Notes under the pieces: generated by a model
What the model was told of the DNA's origin: nothing
Seen by the model: the letters and a program-made list of their open reading frames with translations, nothing else
The model's database searches: none
NCBI GenBank assembly: GCA_023935145.1
Contig: CM043705.1
Location: 88,446,084 to 88,510,083, forward strand
Direction: 5' to 3'
Length of the DNA: 64,000 nt
Source of the DNA: Bretschneidera sinensis
Lineage: Eukaryota; Streptophyta; Magnoliopsida; Brassicales; Akaniaceae
Shown here: in pieces, positions 51,620 through 64,000 of the stretch
How positions within the stretch are numbered: the first letter of the stretch is position 1
Layout of the letters: the number at the start of each line of letters is the position of its first letter
Program-made: the position numbers and the translations under genes

Positions 51620-54334
51620 TGTGTGCCAAAGCTTAAGTTTTATCTTTGTTTGCAACATGATCAACGATGGTGAATCTTCAGCTGCTTTGTCAAACTAATC
51701 AGCATTTCTATCTGCCAATCCTGTCAGTTATACTCGTGGTCATTCGAACTCTTCTGTTTGATTAACGGCATTGTGTGCTGTACTTGATGGCACATCAGCT
51801 ATATTGAATTGGTAGCAGTTGTTATCAGTTATCACCATTCGACAGTTCGTTTGATGTAAAGTAAATGTTGCCATTCATGTTGAAGAGATTGTTCAATCAG
51901 AGGATAAGTTGATTTATGAATTTTACAGTTCAGAGAGATTACGTAAAATCCTTCTGATGAAATTCTCTCTGTGAAAATGTGCATTTAATAATAAAATTAA
52001 AATGATTGAAATTAACATTATATGTTGGATTTAATAATAAAATATCACAACATTGAAACTGAATCTATTGGTTAAGTTAAAAATAAAATTTGTGTCAAAG
52101 AAATCTATTTTAACTCATTCTTAGAAATTCAATTAGTTTATTACTTAAATTGATTATATTATTTAATTTAGGTATTCAATAAATTGAACTTTTTATTTTG
52201 GTCAAGGTAAACTTTACAAATTGAATTTTTAATAAGAATAATATGAATACTCCTTCAATGCATCTCATGCAAAATAGCACTCAATATTATTCTATAAGTA
52301 TTTGATATATCTAATTGGGTTTCAATGAATAGAAATATAAAAATAAAAAAAAACCATATAAATAGTCAATGATAAAACACTTTACAGTGAAATGTTGTTT
52401 AATGAATTTATTTTTTTATGTCTAATTTAATTTATTTTACCATTTAACTTGATTGTATTCTTTATTTTAAGCATTTTATAAACTTTATTTTATTAATTTA
52501 GACCTTTAATGGGTTTTTATACTGAGTTTTATATAGCTTGTATAATTATAAATATCAAAATTATGTTTTATTGGAAAAAATATTTAAAAGAGAAGTGTTA
52601 TGTAAACTCATTTTTTTTTCTTCTTTTTTATGTTGTACGTAATCTTATAATATAATTTTATTGAACATCTAATTTTAGTTTACTATTCAATATCAAGTTG
52701 AATAATTTTTTACATTGAATTCTTATTTTAAAAAATCCTTATATCATGATATTAAGGTTTTATAAAATTTATGAATTGGGCTTTATGTCATAAATAATTA
52801 CAAAACTAATATTATTTTTATTTCAGCTTTAATATTTTAAGTTTTTATAAAATTTATGAATTAAATGTTATATTTCAATTAATTATAAAACTAAAATTAT
52901 ATAATTTTATGTTTAAAATTTAAAAAATAGACACATATAATAATAATAATATTTTTTAAAAGATAAATGTCATGTTAATAACATTTCTCTATAAATCTGA
53001 GAATACTTATATTTATGAATAGGTATATTGTTTTTCGAAACAGGTCATTATTATTTATTAGGAGTCACGCATGCTGGGCACGTGTACCGATAAACAATGC
53101 CCTTGGGCAGCGAGTATTCTATTAACTAGACGTAAAAGCCCTCCATCTTTCTCTCATATTACAACCACGTCCCCACTGTAAATCAACCCTTGCATAATGA
53201 CGAAAGTAACCTCTCTCCAGGGAGTAGAAAGCAAGGTAAAAAACTTGAAAAGAAAAAGGATAAAAAGGGAATAATGGAAAAGCCCAAAATGAAGGACGAT
53301 ATAAACGAGAGAGGTAAGGTTAGGGCTTCAGCTTGAGTGAATTCCATAGATTGAGGCTTTGCTCTCAGGGAGGGTTAAGGTTTAATGGATGTTGCCTTCT
53401 CCTCCTTGAATGCTTGCGGAACCGATGATTTCATTGATTCTCTCTCCCTCTGTGTATGTGTGTGTGTATATATATATGTTCTTCTTCTTCTTGTTCTTCT
53501 TTTTCTTCCTCTGTTGGGAAACTGAACAACTGAATGCAATTAGGCTGTGATGATATTTTTCACATTGTGAATCGGGCAATTTGGGAGTGAACGACGCCGT
53601 TTATTGGCAGGGCAACTCTGGGGGCTGCTTTTGTGCGTGAAAGTCGCTTAGGTCCTGGGAGAGTTTATGAAATGGTTTCTTTTCCGATGATTGATTGTCC
53701 TTTTCCCTCACATAGGCAGCTTCCTTGTTGCAGCCATGGCGGAGAGATTGTTCCTTCCTTTTGTCTGACCACAGACGAATCTGAGCCTCGACCCCCCCAC
53801 CCCCTTCAATCTAAATCTTGGGAGTAATTTTTTCCCCTATTTTACTCAATGTTATCAGATCTGTTATTTTCTCTGTTTTTACCTAATTGGGAATACGTTT
53901 GAATAATTAGAAACTCTTTCTTTGTTTTAACATACTCTTTCATTAAAAAAAATGTGAAAACTGAAAACAATAAAAGAAATTGTTTTACAAATGTTCCAAA
54001 CAAACCAAAATTTCTGCTTTTGATAACATTAATGTTTCTATTTTCTATTTTTGAAAATAGGTTTTATCATGATCTGTTACCCAAAAACAAACAACAGAAA
54101 TGGGTAAAAATCTTTGTTGAGTTGTAAATATCTGCAAACGAAAAAATGAAGAATAAATTTTCTAACAAAATTTATATGCCCATTTGATCTTACTTAATCC
54201 GTGGGAGAAAATGTGGATCAAACGTTAAGATCAATAGGCCACACACAAATCAAATCTCTAGTGATATGAATAAGAATGAGAAGGTGCAAGAGGAACGTGA
54301 TGGGAACAGAACCAAGTTATACAAATACTAATAA
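51620..54334. other. TRS31 3' flank and intergenic DNA
   Basis: 52000-53030 is AT-rich with a diverged tandem duplication (TTTATAAAATTTATGAATT near 52759 and 52844). 53150-53850 is less AT-rich, with a possible leader-like stretch and GTAAGG donor (near 53314), a (TG)n(TA)n run (53455-53478) and a CTT-rich run. No coding exon could be identified there. Confidence 0.35.
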
Positions 54335-55255
54335 TCAATCAAGGTCTCGATATCCCCTAAAGGGTAGACTAAGCACCATAATTGCCACCAGAGAAACACC
54401 AAGGTTGCCCGCTTTTGCCACACCACTTGTTTTGGGTGCCGCTGCTAGTCCACCACCACTACCACCAGGAGCGGAATTATTAGATGTTTGTACGTTGGTT
54501 GCAACTGGAGGCAGAGGTGGATCAACAACATCTGCAGAAGCAAGGGCTGGGAATGGGGCGCTTGCGGGTGCAAGCACACCCATCAGAGCTCCAGGTTTAG
54601 CCGGGAAGATGGAGTAACTCAGAGTTTTACTTTAGATCATAAGAGCATCGACTTCCTGCAATTAACCAAAGCATATATGTCACACAACATTAATCCTCCA
54701 TATACATGCAAATCATCTAATTCACATGCATCAAATAAAAGTCAAGAACACTTATTTCTTCACTAGTCTTACCACTTCAGCTAAAGATTAAAAGAGTCGA
54801 AATTTTGTAGCACTTACTCATGTATCTACTAGCAGATGCTGGGTAGTCAATTACAACCCCATCAACTCCGACTCCTGCAATGAAAGTTGCAAGCTCCATT
54901 GTAGGATATGAGAAGTAATCAAAAGCTATATGGAGATGTATATTCGTTTTTCATAACTGAGACGTATACTGAGATATTCGCAGTATGCATTTCGTCTATA
55001 ACTTTTAGGACAATAACTGCATTTGCATACTTTTTGATTTCATCCGCTAGTTCTTTAGGGATTTCGCCTAGATTTCTCTGTAATGTTTAACACTCTTTTA
55101 TATGCTGGTACATTTAAGAAATTCAACAACATTGAACTGTCATTTGATTGAATCAAGACCTTTTGAATTGATTGCTTGTCCAAAGTGGCATTGCTCAAGC
55201 CATTTTTCACAAAATCTACTATGTCAAGACCTTTTTGATGCTAGGTAAACAACAT
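54335..55255 (-). pseudogene. GDPDL/SHV3-like protein, C-terminal remnant
   Basis: Decayed C-terminus of a glycerophosphodiester phosphodiesterase-like (GDPDL/SVL) GPI-anchored wall protein. Minus-strand order: about 55225-55065 VDFVKNGLSNATLDKQSIQK, VLIQSNDSS, FLNVPAYKRVLNI; about 55060-54990 EIPKELADEIKKYANAV; about 54930-54825 AFDYFSYPTMELATFIAGVG and VDGVVIDYPASASRYM; 54625-54335 YSIFPAKPGALMG, VVDPPLPPVATN and a hydrophobic GPI-signal-like end (GVSLVAIMVLSL). The frame changes between the NIT and EIPKEL blocks. KTNIHLHIAFDYF replaces the usual approach to the second block, and an in-frame TAA precedes SYSIFP. The catalytic-like N-terminal two thirds are missing. In Arabidopsis a GDPDL gene (At5g58050, from memory) lies next to YKT61, so this looks like the relic of the syntenic gene. 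Confidence 0.85.
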
Positions 55256-56747
55256 TTTGAGAAATAAGGGCACATGTTAAGATTTAATATCACATAAAAT
55301 AACATTTTGACTGGTTGCAATAAAGAGGCAATCAAATTTTGGGCCAAGTAAGGCCAGGTCGTTAGGTCTAAATGTAAGCTCACGAGTTAAATTGAGCCGA
55401 GTTTTATTTTCATTTTTTAAATTAGTCTATTTATTGTCCAGTATCTTTTATTTTTTAAAACTTATTTGCTCATTTTTATTTTTAAAATTATTAAAATAAA
55501 CACTTCTTGAGACATCTTTTATTTAAAAAGTTATAGGTTGTTTAAATTTACATATTTACACATAATTTATTATATAATACTATAAGTATTATTTTATTTA
55601 TAAAAATATATATTAAAATATAGATGATATAATAAATAATATCTTTAGATCGGGATGGTTCGAACTTGGGTTTTTTTATACAATCCCAAGCCGGAGATAA
55701 AAAAAATTGGGGCTTATTCTTTTACCCTAAACTAAAAAAATTAATGGTCAAGTCTGGCATCACCTCAAGCTACAATATTTTGTGATTGAGCATAACCTCC
55801 AATCAGTATTGGGGATTGTTCAAAATGGTAAATGATACAAATCAGGCGCAATGGAGTTGAAGAAATTCTTACCCCTATGTTGATGAAAATTCTGGTGGCT
55901 GCTTTTGCCTTCGCAAACTATAACAGGAAGCTGATCTCCTGCACACAGAATTTAATACAACATAATGAAATTCTTATCCTTTTCACACAGAATAGAAATT
56001 CTAATCTCCAGCATAATTCTGATACCGTTTAAAGTTAGCCATCTCTTAGGAGTTAACGAAGACGATTTTATCTCCGTGGAGATGCAATAAAGATTTTTAA
56101 AATTCTTCGATGGGACAAAGACGAAAGAGATGATTAATCTTTGATTCAAAAAATTATCATACTAATCTTTTTTGTATGTTTTATATATTATATAAATATA
56201 TTAAATAAAATTAATAATTACTAATCAGTACCTTTAATTATATAAATAAATATTAAAGTGGAATTTATTTTATGATTTAATTTTAATTTTATAATATATA
56301 AATAAATTTATAATGTGTAAAAATGATACTGTGTTTATAATTTGTACTAAACATTTATTTTGTATTAAACGTTCTCCTTATGGAATGTTTTATTTATGAA
56401 ATTTTCGATATCAGCATACACATTACATTAAAGTCCTTGAAAATGGACAACAAAGGGTCCTGATTCCGTGCGCTTCCAAGACCACATATTGCCAACCAAG
56501 CAGTGTCGGCGATCAAATATTTACTTGCCAGCTCACCAATTGTAACAACTTCAAGACCCTCCACCGCAGTAAATTTTTACCTTTTGTCCACTTTATTATA
56601 ACAAAACAAAACCAAACAACTATTCCTTCCTTCAGCTTCCTTCTCACGAACTCCAATACAGACTGTTAAGCCAAAATCACCAAAGAAGAATTTTAGAGAG
56701 AGAAACAAACAAAATTTAGCAATACCAATATTTTTAGATAGAGAGAG
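55256..56747. other. Intergenic, ending in the YKT61 promoter and leader
   Basis: 55380-55760 and 56150-56400 are very AT-rich. 56560-56747 is a likely YKT61 leader (CTTCCTTCAGCTTCC, then AGAGAGAAAC and GAGAGAGATG at the start). No coding exon of the GDPDL N-terminus was recognised here. Confidence 0.4.
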
Positions 56748-59700
56748 ATGAAGATCACGTCGTTGCTGGTTTTGAAGTGCAACCCGGACGGGTCGGATCC
56801 GGTAATACTTGCCAACGCAACGGACGTTTCACATTTCGGTTACTTCCAGAGGTCGAGCGTCAAGGAGTTCATCGTATTCGTGGGTCGGACCGTCGCCAGA
56901 CGGACTCCACCCAGCCAACGCCAGTCCGTCCAGCACGAAGGTCCGTTTTTCTTTCCGCGTCTTACCTTATTTGTGATTTCTTAGGGTTAGACTCTACTAT
57001 TATATGCCGTTTCAATTCATATATACTATTAGAAATGTTGGCTGCTTTTTGTATGCGATTGAATCAGCTTTCAATATTTAATTTTGGGATTTCTATGGTA
57101 TATGTGCATGCCTATAACAAGATTTGGAGGAATTGGATTTTGTATTATTAAGTATATGGTATGTATTTGTAATTAAGATTTGTTGACTCTATAACATGTT
57201 TTATTTATTGGGCTTTCTGCGAGAATCGAATTGAAATCAGGTGTGGGTACGAGTTGTATCTTTGTTGAGTTTTAGGCTGAGAAAGATAGATTCGTTTTTT
57301 GTTTTTGAGGTTCATGTCATTTATTACTCTAGTGGTCTCTTCAGTTTTTTTGGTGAATCACAAGAATTGAATTGTTTTTTTGTTTCCCTTTGTTTTGTGT
57401 ATAGAGTACAAGGTGCACGCTTACAATAGAAATGGCCTTTGTGTATTGGGATTTATGGATGATCACTACCCTGTTCGAAGCGCATTTTCTCTTTTCAACC
57501 AGGTAAAATAGAGGAAATAAGGTTTTTTTTATTGGATGAATTTTTGCTTTTTTGCGGGATGAAATTTTGGACAAAGAACATTGACTGAGCTGACACACAG
57601 CTTTTAACACTATATCTTAACTGGTTTTTATTCTAAGTGCATATTGATTGAAAAAATGTGGGCTCGCAAAATTAGGGAAATAATTACATTAACAAGTTAG
57701 CTGTTAGTCACAATCTTACAATGTCCTAGATGCTGGGTTGTATTGTTTGCATGATTTTTTTAAATTATAATTAAATGTCTTCCTTATCATAAAAATTATA
57801 ATTAAATGTCTTATCATAAAAATTATAATTAAATGTCTTGAAACCTTCTTCTTCCTCTTGATAGTATTATAAGTTCTTTCTCTTGATAGCATGAAGCTCT
57901 TTGTGTTAAAATAAATTCAAGATATATAGAAGAGAGTATTGATTGTAAGCATCCTAAGTGTGCTCTTCTTGTTGGATGTCTGTGGTGTGCTCCTAAGTGA
58001 AGAATTTATCGTAAAATTTTTCGTTGAGTTTCCTTAGTTTTTGCCATGTCATGTGGGACATGGATGCAGTAGCTACAAATCACTCTTACATGACATGGAT
58101 GCAGTAGCTACAAATCACTCTTTAGGATACTTCCATTGTAATCTCATTGACATTGTTAGATGCCGCAGTGGTGTATGTTGCTTTATGCAAAAGAGAAGGA
58201 TCTCGGCCATTTTAAATTCCCAAATTTGCATATGAAAATATGATCGCCTATCCGTGATTTGTCACTGTTGTTACATCTTCAATGTGTGTTCTTCGATAAT
58301 CTTTTCATATCTGCATTTCCATAATGACACTTAAGCTGGCCTGAGTGAGCTTATCTTTCGTGTTTGAATGCTGCAATCATTGTGTTGCTTGGTGCGTAAA
58401 ATTGTGTGCATAGTGAGATTTCGTACATTTAGTTTTTGTTCGTTCTTCTTATGTGTTACTGAATCTTTCTGATATTGGATACATGCTTTGCTTTCATGGA
58501 TAATTGTTGAGTAATAAATTCTGGCAGGTGTTAGATGAGTATCAGAAGAATTTTGGTGAGTCATGGAGGACTACACAAGCAGATAACACTCAACCGTGGC
58601 CTTATCTGAATGATGCTCTAGCCAAATTTCAGGTTTCTCTATTGTTAATCTCATCATGTTGGCTATAGTTTTGAGTTATTGTTAGTGCCATCGACTCTGA
58701 ATTTTCTGGTTGAAGTTTTTTTCCCTATAATTTCTTTGGATGAAGGTATTTTAATTCTTTATATTTCTGTGGAACTCCAAAAGATATAAAATCTTACTTT
58801 TCATTTCTTTTCCTTTTTAAATCTTCAGGACCCTGCAGAGGCTGATAAGCTATTGAAAATTCAGAGGGAGTTGGATGAAACCAAAATTATCCTTGTAAGT
58901 ACATCTTCCCTTGTTTGTCTATTAGTTCTGTTCAGGTTTATTACATATTTCCTCTTTCTATAATCCAAGAAGCATTCTATTTGTTCTGTGTGGGTGATTC
59001 ATCGTGTTGACTATTGCTTAGCCTTCTCATGTGTGTGGGCTTGCATTCACACATGTTGTGATTGATTTGAAGAAAGAAGATGACATCTTAATCGAGTGTA
59101 ATACATTTTCTGTTTTTATCATTTGTTAATATTTGAAACAGACCCTAAAATATTTGAAGCCATGCAAAGTAGTGAAAGAATCTTTAGAAGAAATTAGCTA
59201 ATGATGAATAAAGGCAGTGTTACAGTTGTTACTTAGGTGATATGGGACATTTCTGCTGCGACCTGAATAATGGTCAATGAGTCAATGTCTTCTGGGCCTT
59301 GGCTTGCTAAGATTGTTGTGGCATTGGATAATGGAATTCATGCAGTACAAGTGCAGGGCCCATATATTTTATGTATGCACATGAAGAATTGCTTCTAGTG
59401 CATGCTTTTGCACTTGGCGGTTTGTGAAGTATGTTGATTGCACTGCAAACTAAGATGGATACAGTAAACAGGGCACTCTTTTTATTTTCTATCTCAGGAA
59501 AATGGCTGAAAAAGTGCAAAATGTGCTGCCTATTCAGTTTAAACTGAATCGACGACATGTTGAATGAGATGATGATAGTCTTGTACAGTTAAATGTGAAA
59601 TCTTAAATTTTGGATAGCTTATTATTAGAGAAGCCTATATGTTTTTTCGTTTCCAAGTTATATTTGGTATTTGTTCTCCCTCCTGTAACATGACATACTT

Positions 59701-61457
59701 TATTGCTCATAGCTGTTGACATGAATCTTTTTGAAAGTAACTTGAAGATCAAATGTCAGATGGATCTTTATGTATTAGTTGGTGTCTTCTCCTCTCCCCC
59801 CTCTCTCATATGTGGTTATTTGATGCAGCATAAAACTATTGATAGTGTGCTTGCCCGAGGCGAGAAGTTGGACAGTTTAGTTGAGAAGAGTTCAGATTTG
59901 AGTGCAGCATCACAGGTACATGCACAGAAGTTATGTACTACCCTTGTCATTATATGTGCAGAGATCCATGTATTTATCTCCTTTTTTTTGCTCTTCCTCA
60001 AAGCATGTGCAGAAAACGTGTCATTGATTTTTTTTTGTTTCTTAAATGAACTGTAAATCAATGCTTTGCGAAGGTCCTGAACTCTTGAATGTTTTGAAAG
60101 GTTAATTGACCCTTACACTTTGTCAGCGTCTAGGTAGGAGGTTATCAACACAAGAAAATTCATGTCTACTGTCTTCAACAGGCCATTTACCTATTTGGAA
60201 ATTAAAATCAAAACCTTCTACTCTTAATTTTTTTCCCTTTCTTATGTGGGGGTTTTGGGATTCCTTGCTATATTTGTTTCCACTGATTTAATTACCAACT
60301 TCTCTATGAATTGTTGCTAAATGATTTTTTTTCAATTTAGATTTAACCATAGCCGGTTAATCTTTTTCTTTTTCTCTTCAACTTTCTGCTATTAGTAGAC
60401 AGTAGTTAATACTGATTTTACTACCATTTGTGCAGTGTTGCCCTTTCTAAATCATTTTGTCTCCTCTTCTCTTCTCTTCTCCTCCCTCACCCTTTGTGGT
60501 TGCTTTTGTTTGGTCATCTATTCTCTTGAAACTTTTATTTTAACACTTTCTTTTGTGTGTTGCCCAGTGTGGTGAATTGTAGCGTAAAGGAAAAGAAGTA
60601 CATGATTGTCTGTCATTGTGTGACGGGTGACCAACATAGTTCTAACTTCTAAGAAGGGAATTTGACGACATATAAAAATTAAACTAGATGGTTCTGCATG
60701 AAAGTTAGAATCTAAACATTAATCTTAAAACACTAAGAACGAGACATCTTGTTCTTCAACAGGAAAAAGTTTCTCCAGAAAAGATATGAAATACTTTGGA
60801 GGAGATAAAATTAGTCAATGATCTCAGTAAAAGATCTTTTGGTGATCGAGGCATCATATAAGAGCCCAGCGAAATGTTGGTTGAGTTTTCTTTCCGAGGC
60901 AACATGCAAGAAAATGTATACCAAGAGAATGTTTGCCCCAAAAAATAAAAATCTTAACTGAAAACAGCTTCGTAATAAAGAATTATATACGGCATCAGGT
61001 TCTAGTTAAAATCACATGACTGATCAGAGCTCATAGTTTTCACTTTTTCATATGCCTTAAGTCTGTGGTTGGACAATCTCTCGCCATCTATTTATCTGTT
61101 TTCATTTCCCTTACCTTTCTGCCCTGTCATAATGCATAGAGTGTTGGTGATTGCGGGGAGGAATTCTCACTTGTTCTGATGTATAGAGTGTTGGTAGTCA
61201 AGGCTAGGAAATCTTACCTGTTGTCCTGTAAACATGTTGCTTCATTTTTTGTTTAATATTGGATATCTAATGTGGTAACCTCTTATAGGCATTTAGCTGT
61301 GTCATAAATTATTTTAAAGGCTAGTAGTGTTATTTATTTTTTTTCATTGTTAGTATATAAATTAGGGTATCCTAATGCAAAAACCTTATGGTGGTGGTTG
61401 AAACAGATGTTCTACAAGCAGGCGAAAAAAACCAATCAATGTTGTACTATACTGTAA
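56748..61457 (+). CDS. YKT61: R-SNARE YKT61 (longin, prenylated)
   Basis: Ykt6-type SNARE for Golgi, endosome and vacuole fusion. Six exons with GT-AG sites: 56748-56940, 57405-57502, 58528-58632, 58829-58894, 59829-59915 and 61407-61457. They join to 600 nt, 199 aa, exactly the family length. The longin domain runs from MKITSLLVLKC through ATDVSHFGYFQRSSVKEF, RTPPSQRQSVQHEEYKVHAY and MDDHYPVRSAFSLFNQ. The SNARE motif covers DETKIILHKTIDSVLARGEK and LDSLVEKSSDLSAASQMF. There is no transmembrane segment. The C-terminus ends NQCCTIL, in which CTIL is the CAAX prenylation box and the preceding Cys a palmitoylation candidate. Intron 5 (1.5 kb) separates the last 16 codons from the SNARE motif. 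No lesions. Confidence 0.96.
57762..57839 (+). repeat. Triplicated 20-mer with CTTATCATAA inserts
   Basis: AAATTATAATTAAATGTCTT occurs at 57762-57781, 57793-57812 and 57820-57839, separated by CCTTATCATAA and ATCATAA. The first pair could be a TSD around a tiny CTTATCATAAA tail, followed by tandem duplication. It lies in YKT61 intron 2. Confidence 0.7.
58057..58122 (+). repeat. 35-bp direct duplication in YKT61 intron 2
   Basis: The block GACATGGATGCAGTAGCTAC followed by AAATCACTCTT occurs perfectly at 58057-58087 and 58092-58122 (period 35), a recent tandem duplication. Confidence 0.85.
61133..61240 (+). repeat. Diverged direct duplication in YKT61 intron 5
   Basis: GCATAGAGTGTTGGTGATTG and GTATAGAGTGTTGGTAGTCA begin two copies of about 50 bp that continue with partial similarity. 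Confidence 0.45.
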
Positions 61458-63244
61458 CCTTTTGAGGCAAGCTGCTGTCCTGTAATGGCATTCAGTTGTT
61501 ATTGTGTTGAAGGAGATGACGAGAAAATGATGATTGTAATATGTTTATATCATTTATTAGTTGTTTGCTTGGAAGAATTCCGTGAGTTTTCTCCTTCTGG
61601 ATCTTTATCTGTTGGCTTGAAGACAGAAGGGAAACTGAATGTTGGCCAATGATTCTCATATTTTATGACTTGTACGCCTACTTTTCACAAGCTTAATTGT
61701 CATTCGTTTGGACGTTTTGAGCAATTTCAGAGTAATATAATATTAATGGTTGCTGGTTTTCATAGTTGTTTCATCTTTTGTAGTCTGTATCTGCTGGCAA
61801 CAATTCCTCCTACCAGGGTAAGACCAGCTTGCATCTAAACTAGTTTGAATTTGGGACTTTGTAGATGCCTAGCTAATTAACCATTGAACGTCGAGTTCTT
61901 TGTGCTTCCCTTTGGTCTACCTTTTGGCAACCGTTTGGCACTGTAGTTTCAGTTTTTAGTAAAATAGTCAGTGAAGCTAAAAACTGTTTTAGTGATTAGT
62001 AAAATAGGTGTCGAATTAAGATGGGTAGTAGTTTGTACATGAAACTAACAGATGGGTGGTTTATACATGAAACTAACTTGTGGCTTCACTTGGTTAAAGA
62101 GTCCTGGAACAGTAACCTGCTTTCCAGGCCTTCAAGGCATTACAGTAGTAGTTGGTTGTAGTCCTTTAAAACATTTATTCAAGTTATTGCCTACAGGAAA
62201 TCGAGACCATTAAATTGCTTTTAATTTGTCCTCGTACACTACCAACCTCATTGGATCCACCCTCCAATGATCAACATAAAAAATTAAACTGCTATGTATG
62301 TTACAGATGACATCTCTTGAATGGTGAATGTTCGATAAGAATGCAGCCCATGTAAGATTGAATTATCGATGAATAAGTTGCTGAAAGGAGTTATTTACAC
62401 AAATTCAAGCTACATCATAGAACTTGTGTTCGTTGGCCAATTGCATTTCTGTCTGTCTCGTGTGAAGAAAATAACATGCAAGTCTGACGTGCTAGCTCAA
62501 TGTTTGTTGTTCATTCTTTGCTAAAGAAATGGGGGTTTTCTCACTACTTTTGCCGGGTGGAACATTAGGTTCCCTTTCTATGGTATTATATATTCCTGTT
62601 GTTTATTTGGAAATAAACTACATAATTATATATTGATTCACTTGTGAAATTTGGAAATAATTGACAATACGTCTCGCAACTAATATTTTTTTAACAAAAA
62701 TATAAAAGTTAAAAAAGTACATATATTATTTATATCTATACATTCTTGTAATAAAAAATATATGATTTGTTTATATATCTTTTATTACTTAAAAAGATAT
62801 ATATTATAACACATAATTAAACTGTAAAATTTATGGTAAAATGTCAAAAAAATTCACTTTTGTGATTACAATGAAATTCTCTTTTAATTATTATGTGTTT
62901 TGCTGAGGGCCCAAGTGTTCATCCTTGGATCCGAAGCAACTAATTTTAGAATCACCACTTAAATCATCCATCAAACTTCACATCAGATTTTACTCATATA
63001 GAGGATTAAGTTCATAGATACATTCAGATTTATAGTCTATAGGCATCAAAACTCTGCATCCACACACACTAGTACTAGTCTTTTTACAGAACATGAGATA
63101 AAAAAGAAGAAAGAAATACACAAGGAACTTAAAACATAATTTACTCTTAATCTAGTTGCTGCAAAGAGGGTTTTGACCCTTTTATTACAATTTTACTTAA
63201 AAGAAAAAAACCTAGAATATGGCAATCATCAACACTTTTAATTC
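61458..63244. other. Convergent 3' flanks of YKT61 and TIL
   Basis: YKT61 3'UTR and AT-rich DNA (densest at 62580-62840), then the TIL 3'UTR on the minus strand. No coding exon or clear repeat was identified. Confidence 0.4.
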
Positions 63245-64000
63245 CTATTTCCCCAATATTGATTTGATCCACCAAATGCCTTTGGTGTCCTTAGGGCCTT
63301 CTTCTCCCTCTGGTGGGGTTTCACTCTGTGGTGTCTTGTGGAGTTTGCTCACATCATAGCCCTCATCTTTGGCCCTCTGTACCAGTTGATTATAGATCTC
63401 ATCGTCTAGATGGGGCTGCCTGCATAATATCTATATATAAAAAAAAGAAAAAAACAATAAAGTTTAAAAGTCAATAAATCATTGGATTCTAAATCATGAT
63501 ATGTTTACAAAAATTGATAGACAAACAATAGAAACAACTTGATTTTAATGCATGAATATGTAATAAATGACTCTTAAAAGGGAAAAAAAAATATGTACTA
63601 TATGAGTATCAAAGAGATCAATCCTCTACCTAAGCAGCTAAACTCTATTTCTAGGGTTCTCACGCCACTTCAATTTTTTTCCCCACAAGATCTCACAAAT
63701 AGTAAACCAAGGCAACTGACACTGAGCAAAAAAAAAAAAAAAAAGCCAGAACAAACACCCATTTCAATCTAACATAAATACATACATATTTACATATAGA
63801 AAATCATGCATACCCAAAGATATTTTCTGGTAGGCTGGCCAATCAAAGCATACTGATAATCATCATCAATAAACAAGACCCAGTAATCCCCAGTAACAGG
63901 GATGATGGGCAAGAAAGGAGGAACATAAAACTTGACTTTGAGTTTAGCTTCATCACTGTTTGGGTCAGCCTTGTAAGCAGTCCCCTCTATGTACCCTCTT
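63245..64000 (-). CDS. TIL: Temperature-induced lipocalin (TIL), 3' part
   Basis: Plasma-membrane-associated lipocalin that protects membranes and chloroplasts under heat, cold and oxidative stress. Two exons are visible: 63814 to beyond 64000 and 63245-63430, joined at KYLW-ILCRQ. Visible parts are RGYIEGTAYKADPNSDEAKL, the Pro-rich hydrophobic loop PPFLPIIPVTG (known to target TIL to the plasma membrane), DYWVLFIDDDYQYALIGQP, then RQPHLDDEIYNQLVQRAKD, EGYDVSKLHKT and the end WWIKSILGK. The N-terminal lipocalin GxW signature lies beyond the window. It is convergent with YKT61. Confidence 0.95.

Noticed and set aside
54276..54617. Plus-strand 113-aa open frame with Pro/Ala/Gly repeats
   Set aside because: Antisense of the GDPDL C-terminal remnant; the low-complexity composition comes from the Pro/Gly-rich linker of that protein.

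Overview
This is a nuclear window from a flowering plant, most likely a woody eudicot. It is AT-rich, its genes carry GT-AG introns, and the intergenic DNA holds LINE 3' tails, Helitron termini, foldback (MITE-like) elements and one AT-rich satellite array. The species cannot be fixed by reading alone; the repeat style would fit Vitis or another woody dicot.

Seven genes look functional, and several were joined exon by exon. From left to right: cytosolic ribosomal protein eS12/RPS12 (minus, 4 coding exons plus a 5'UTR intron); RTF2 (plus, single exon); a CAF1/CNOT7-type deadenylase (plus, intronless CDS); the poly(A)-factor Fip1 homologue FIPS5 (minus, 9 exons, 1380 aa); TRAPP subunit TRS31/TRAPPC5 (plus, 8 exons, 194 aa); the SNARE YKT61 (plus, 6 exons, 199 aa); and temperature-induced lipocalin TIL (minus, cut by the right edge). 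From memory, RTF2-TRS31-FIPS5-GDPDL-YKT6-TIL matches the Arabidopsis At5g58020-At5g58070 neighbourhood, and RPS12 next to CAF1 matches At2g32060/At2g32070. The window therefore appears to keep an old linkage that is split in Arabidopsis.

Three genes are broken. A CcmA-type ABC ATPase (ABCI1) at 20.0-20.7 kb has two frameshifts and a nonsense codon. A MIA40 copy at 25.8-28.4 kb keeps its exon-intron layout but has two nonsense codons and has lost one cysteine pair. A GDPDL/SHV3-like C-terminus remains at 54.3-55.3 kb where the syntenic gene would be expected. ABCI1 and MIA40 are both mitochondrial biogenesis factors and lie side by side between CAF1 and FIPS5.

The most notable non-genic structures are: an inverted copy of the RTF2 promoter and start-codon region 1.7 kb upstream of RTF2, in a Helitron-rich interval; a 385-bp near-complete palindrome inside a FIPS5 intron; a roughly 397-bp-period satellite of about eight units between the divergent FIPS5 and TRS31 promoters; and five very small (15-40 nt) LINE-tail-like insertions, each flanked by an 11-17 bp target-site duplication. 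The genes are housekeeping (translation, mRNA 3'-end processing and decay, vesicle traffic, membrane protection), are transcribed separately and form no operon.
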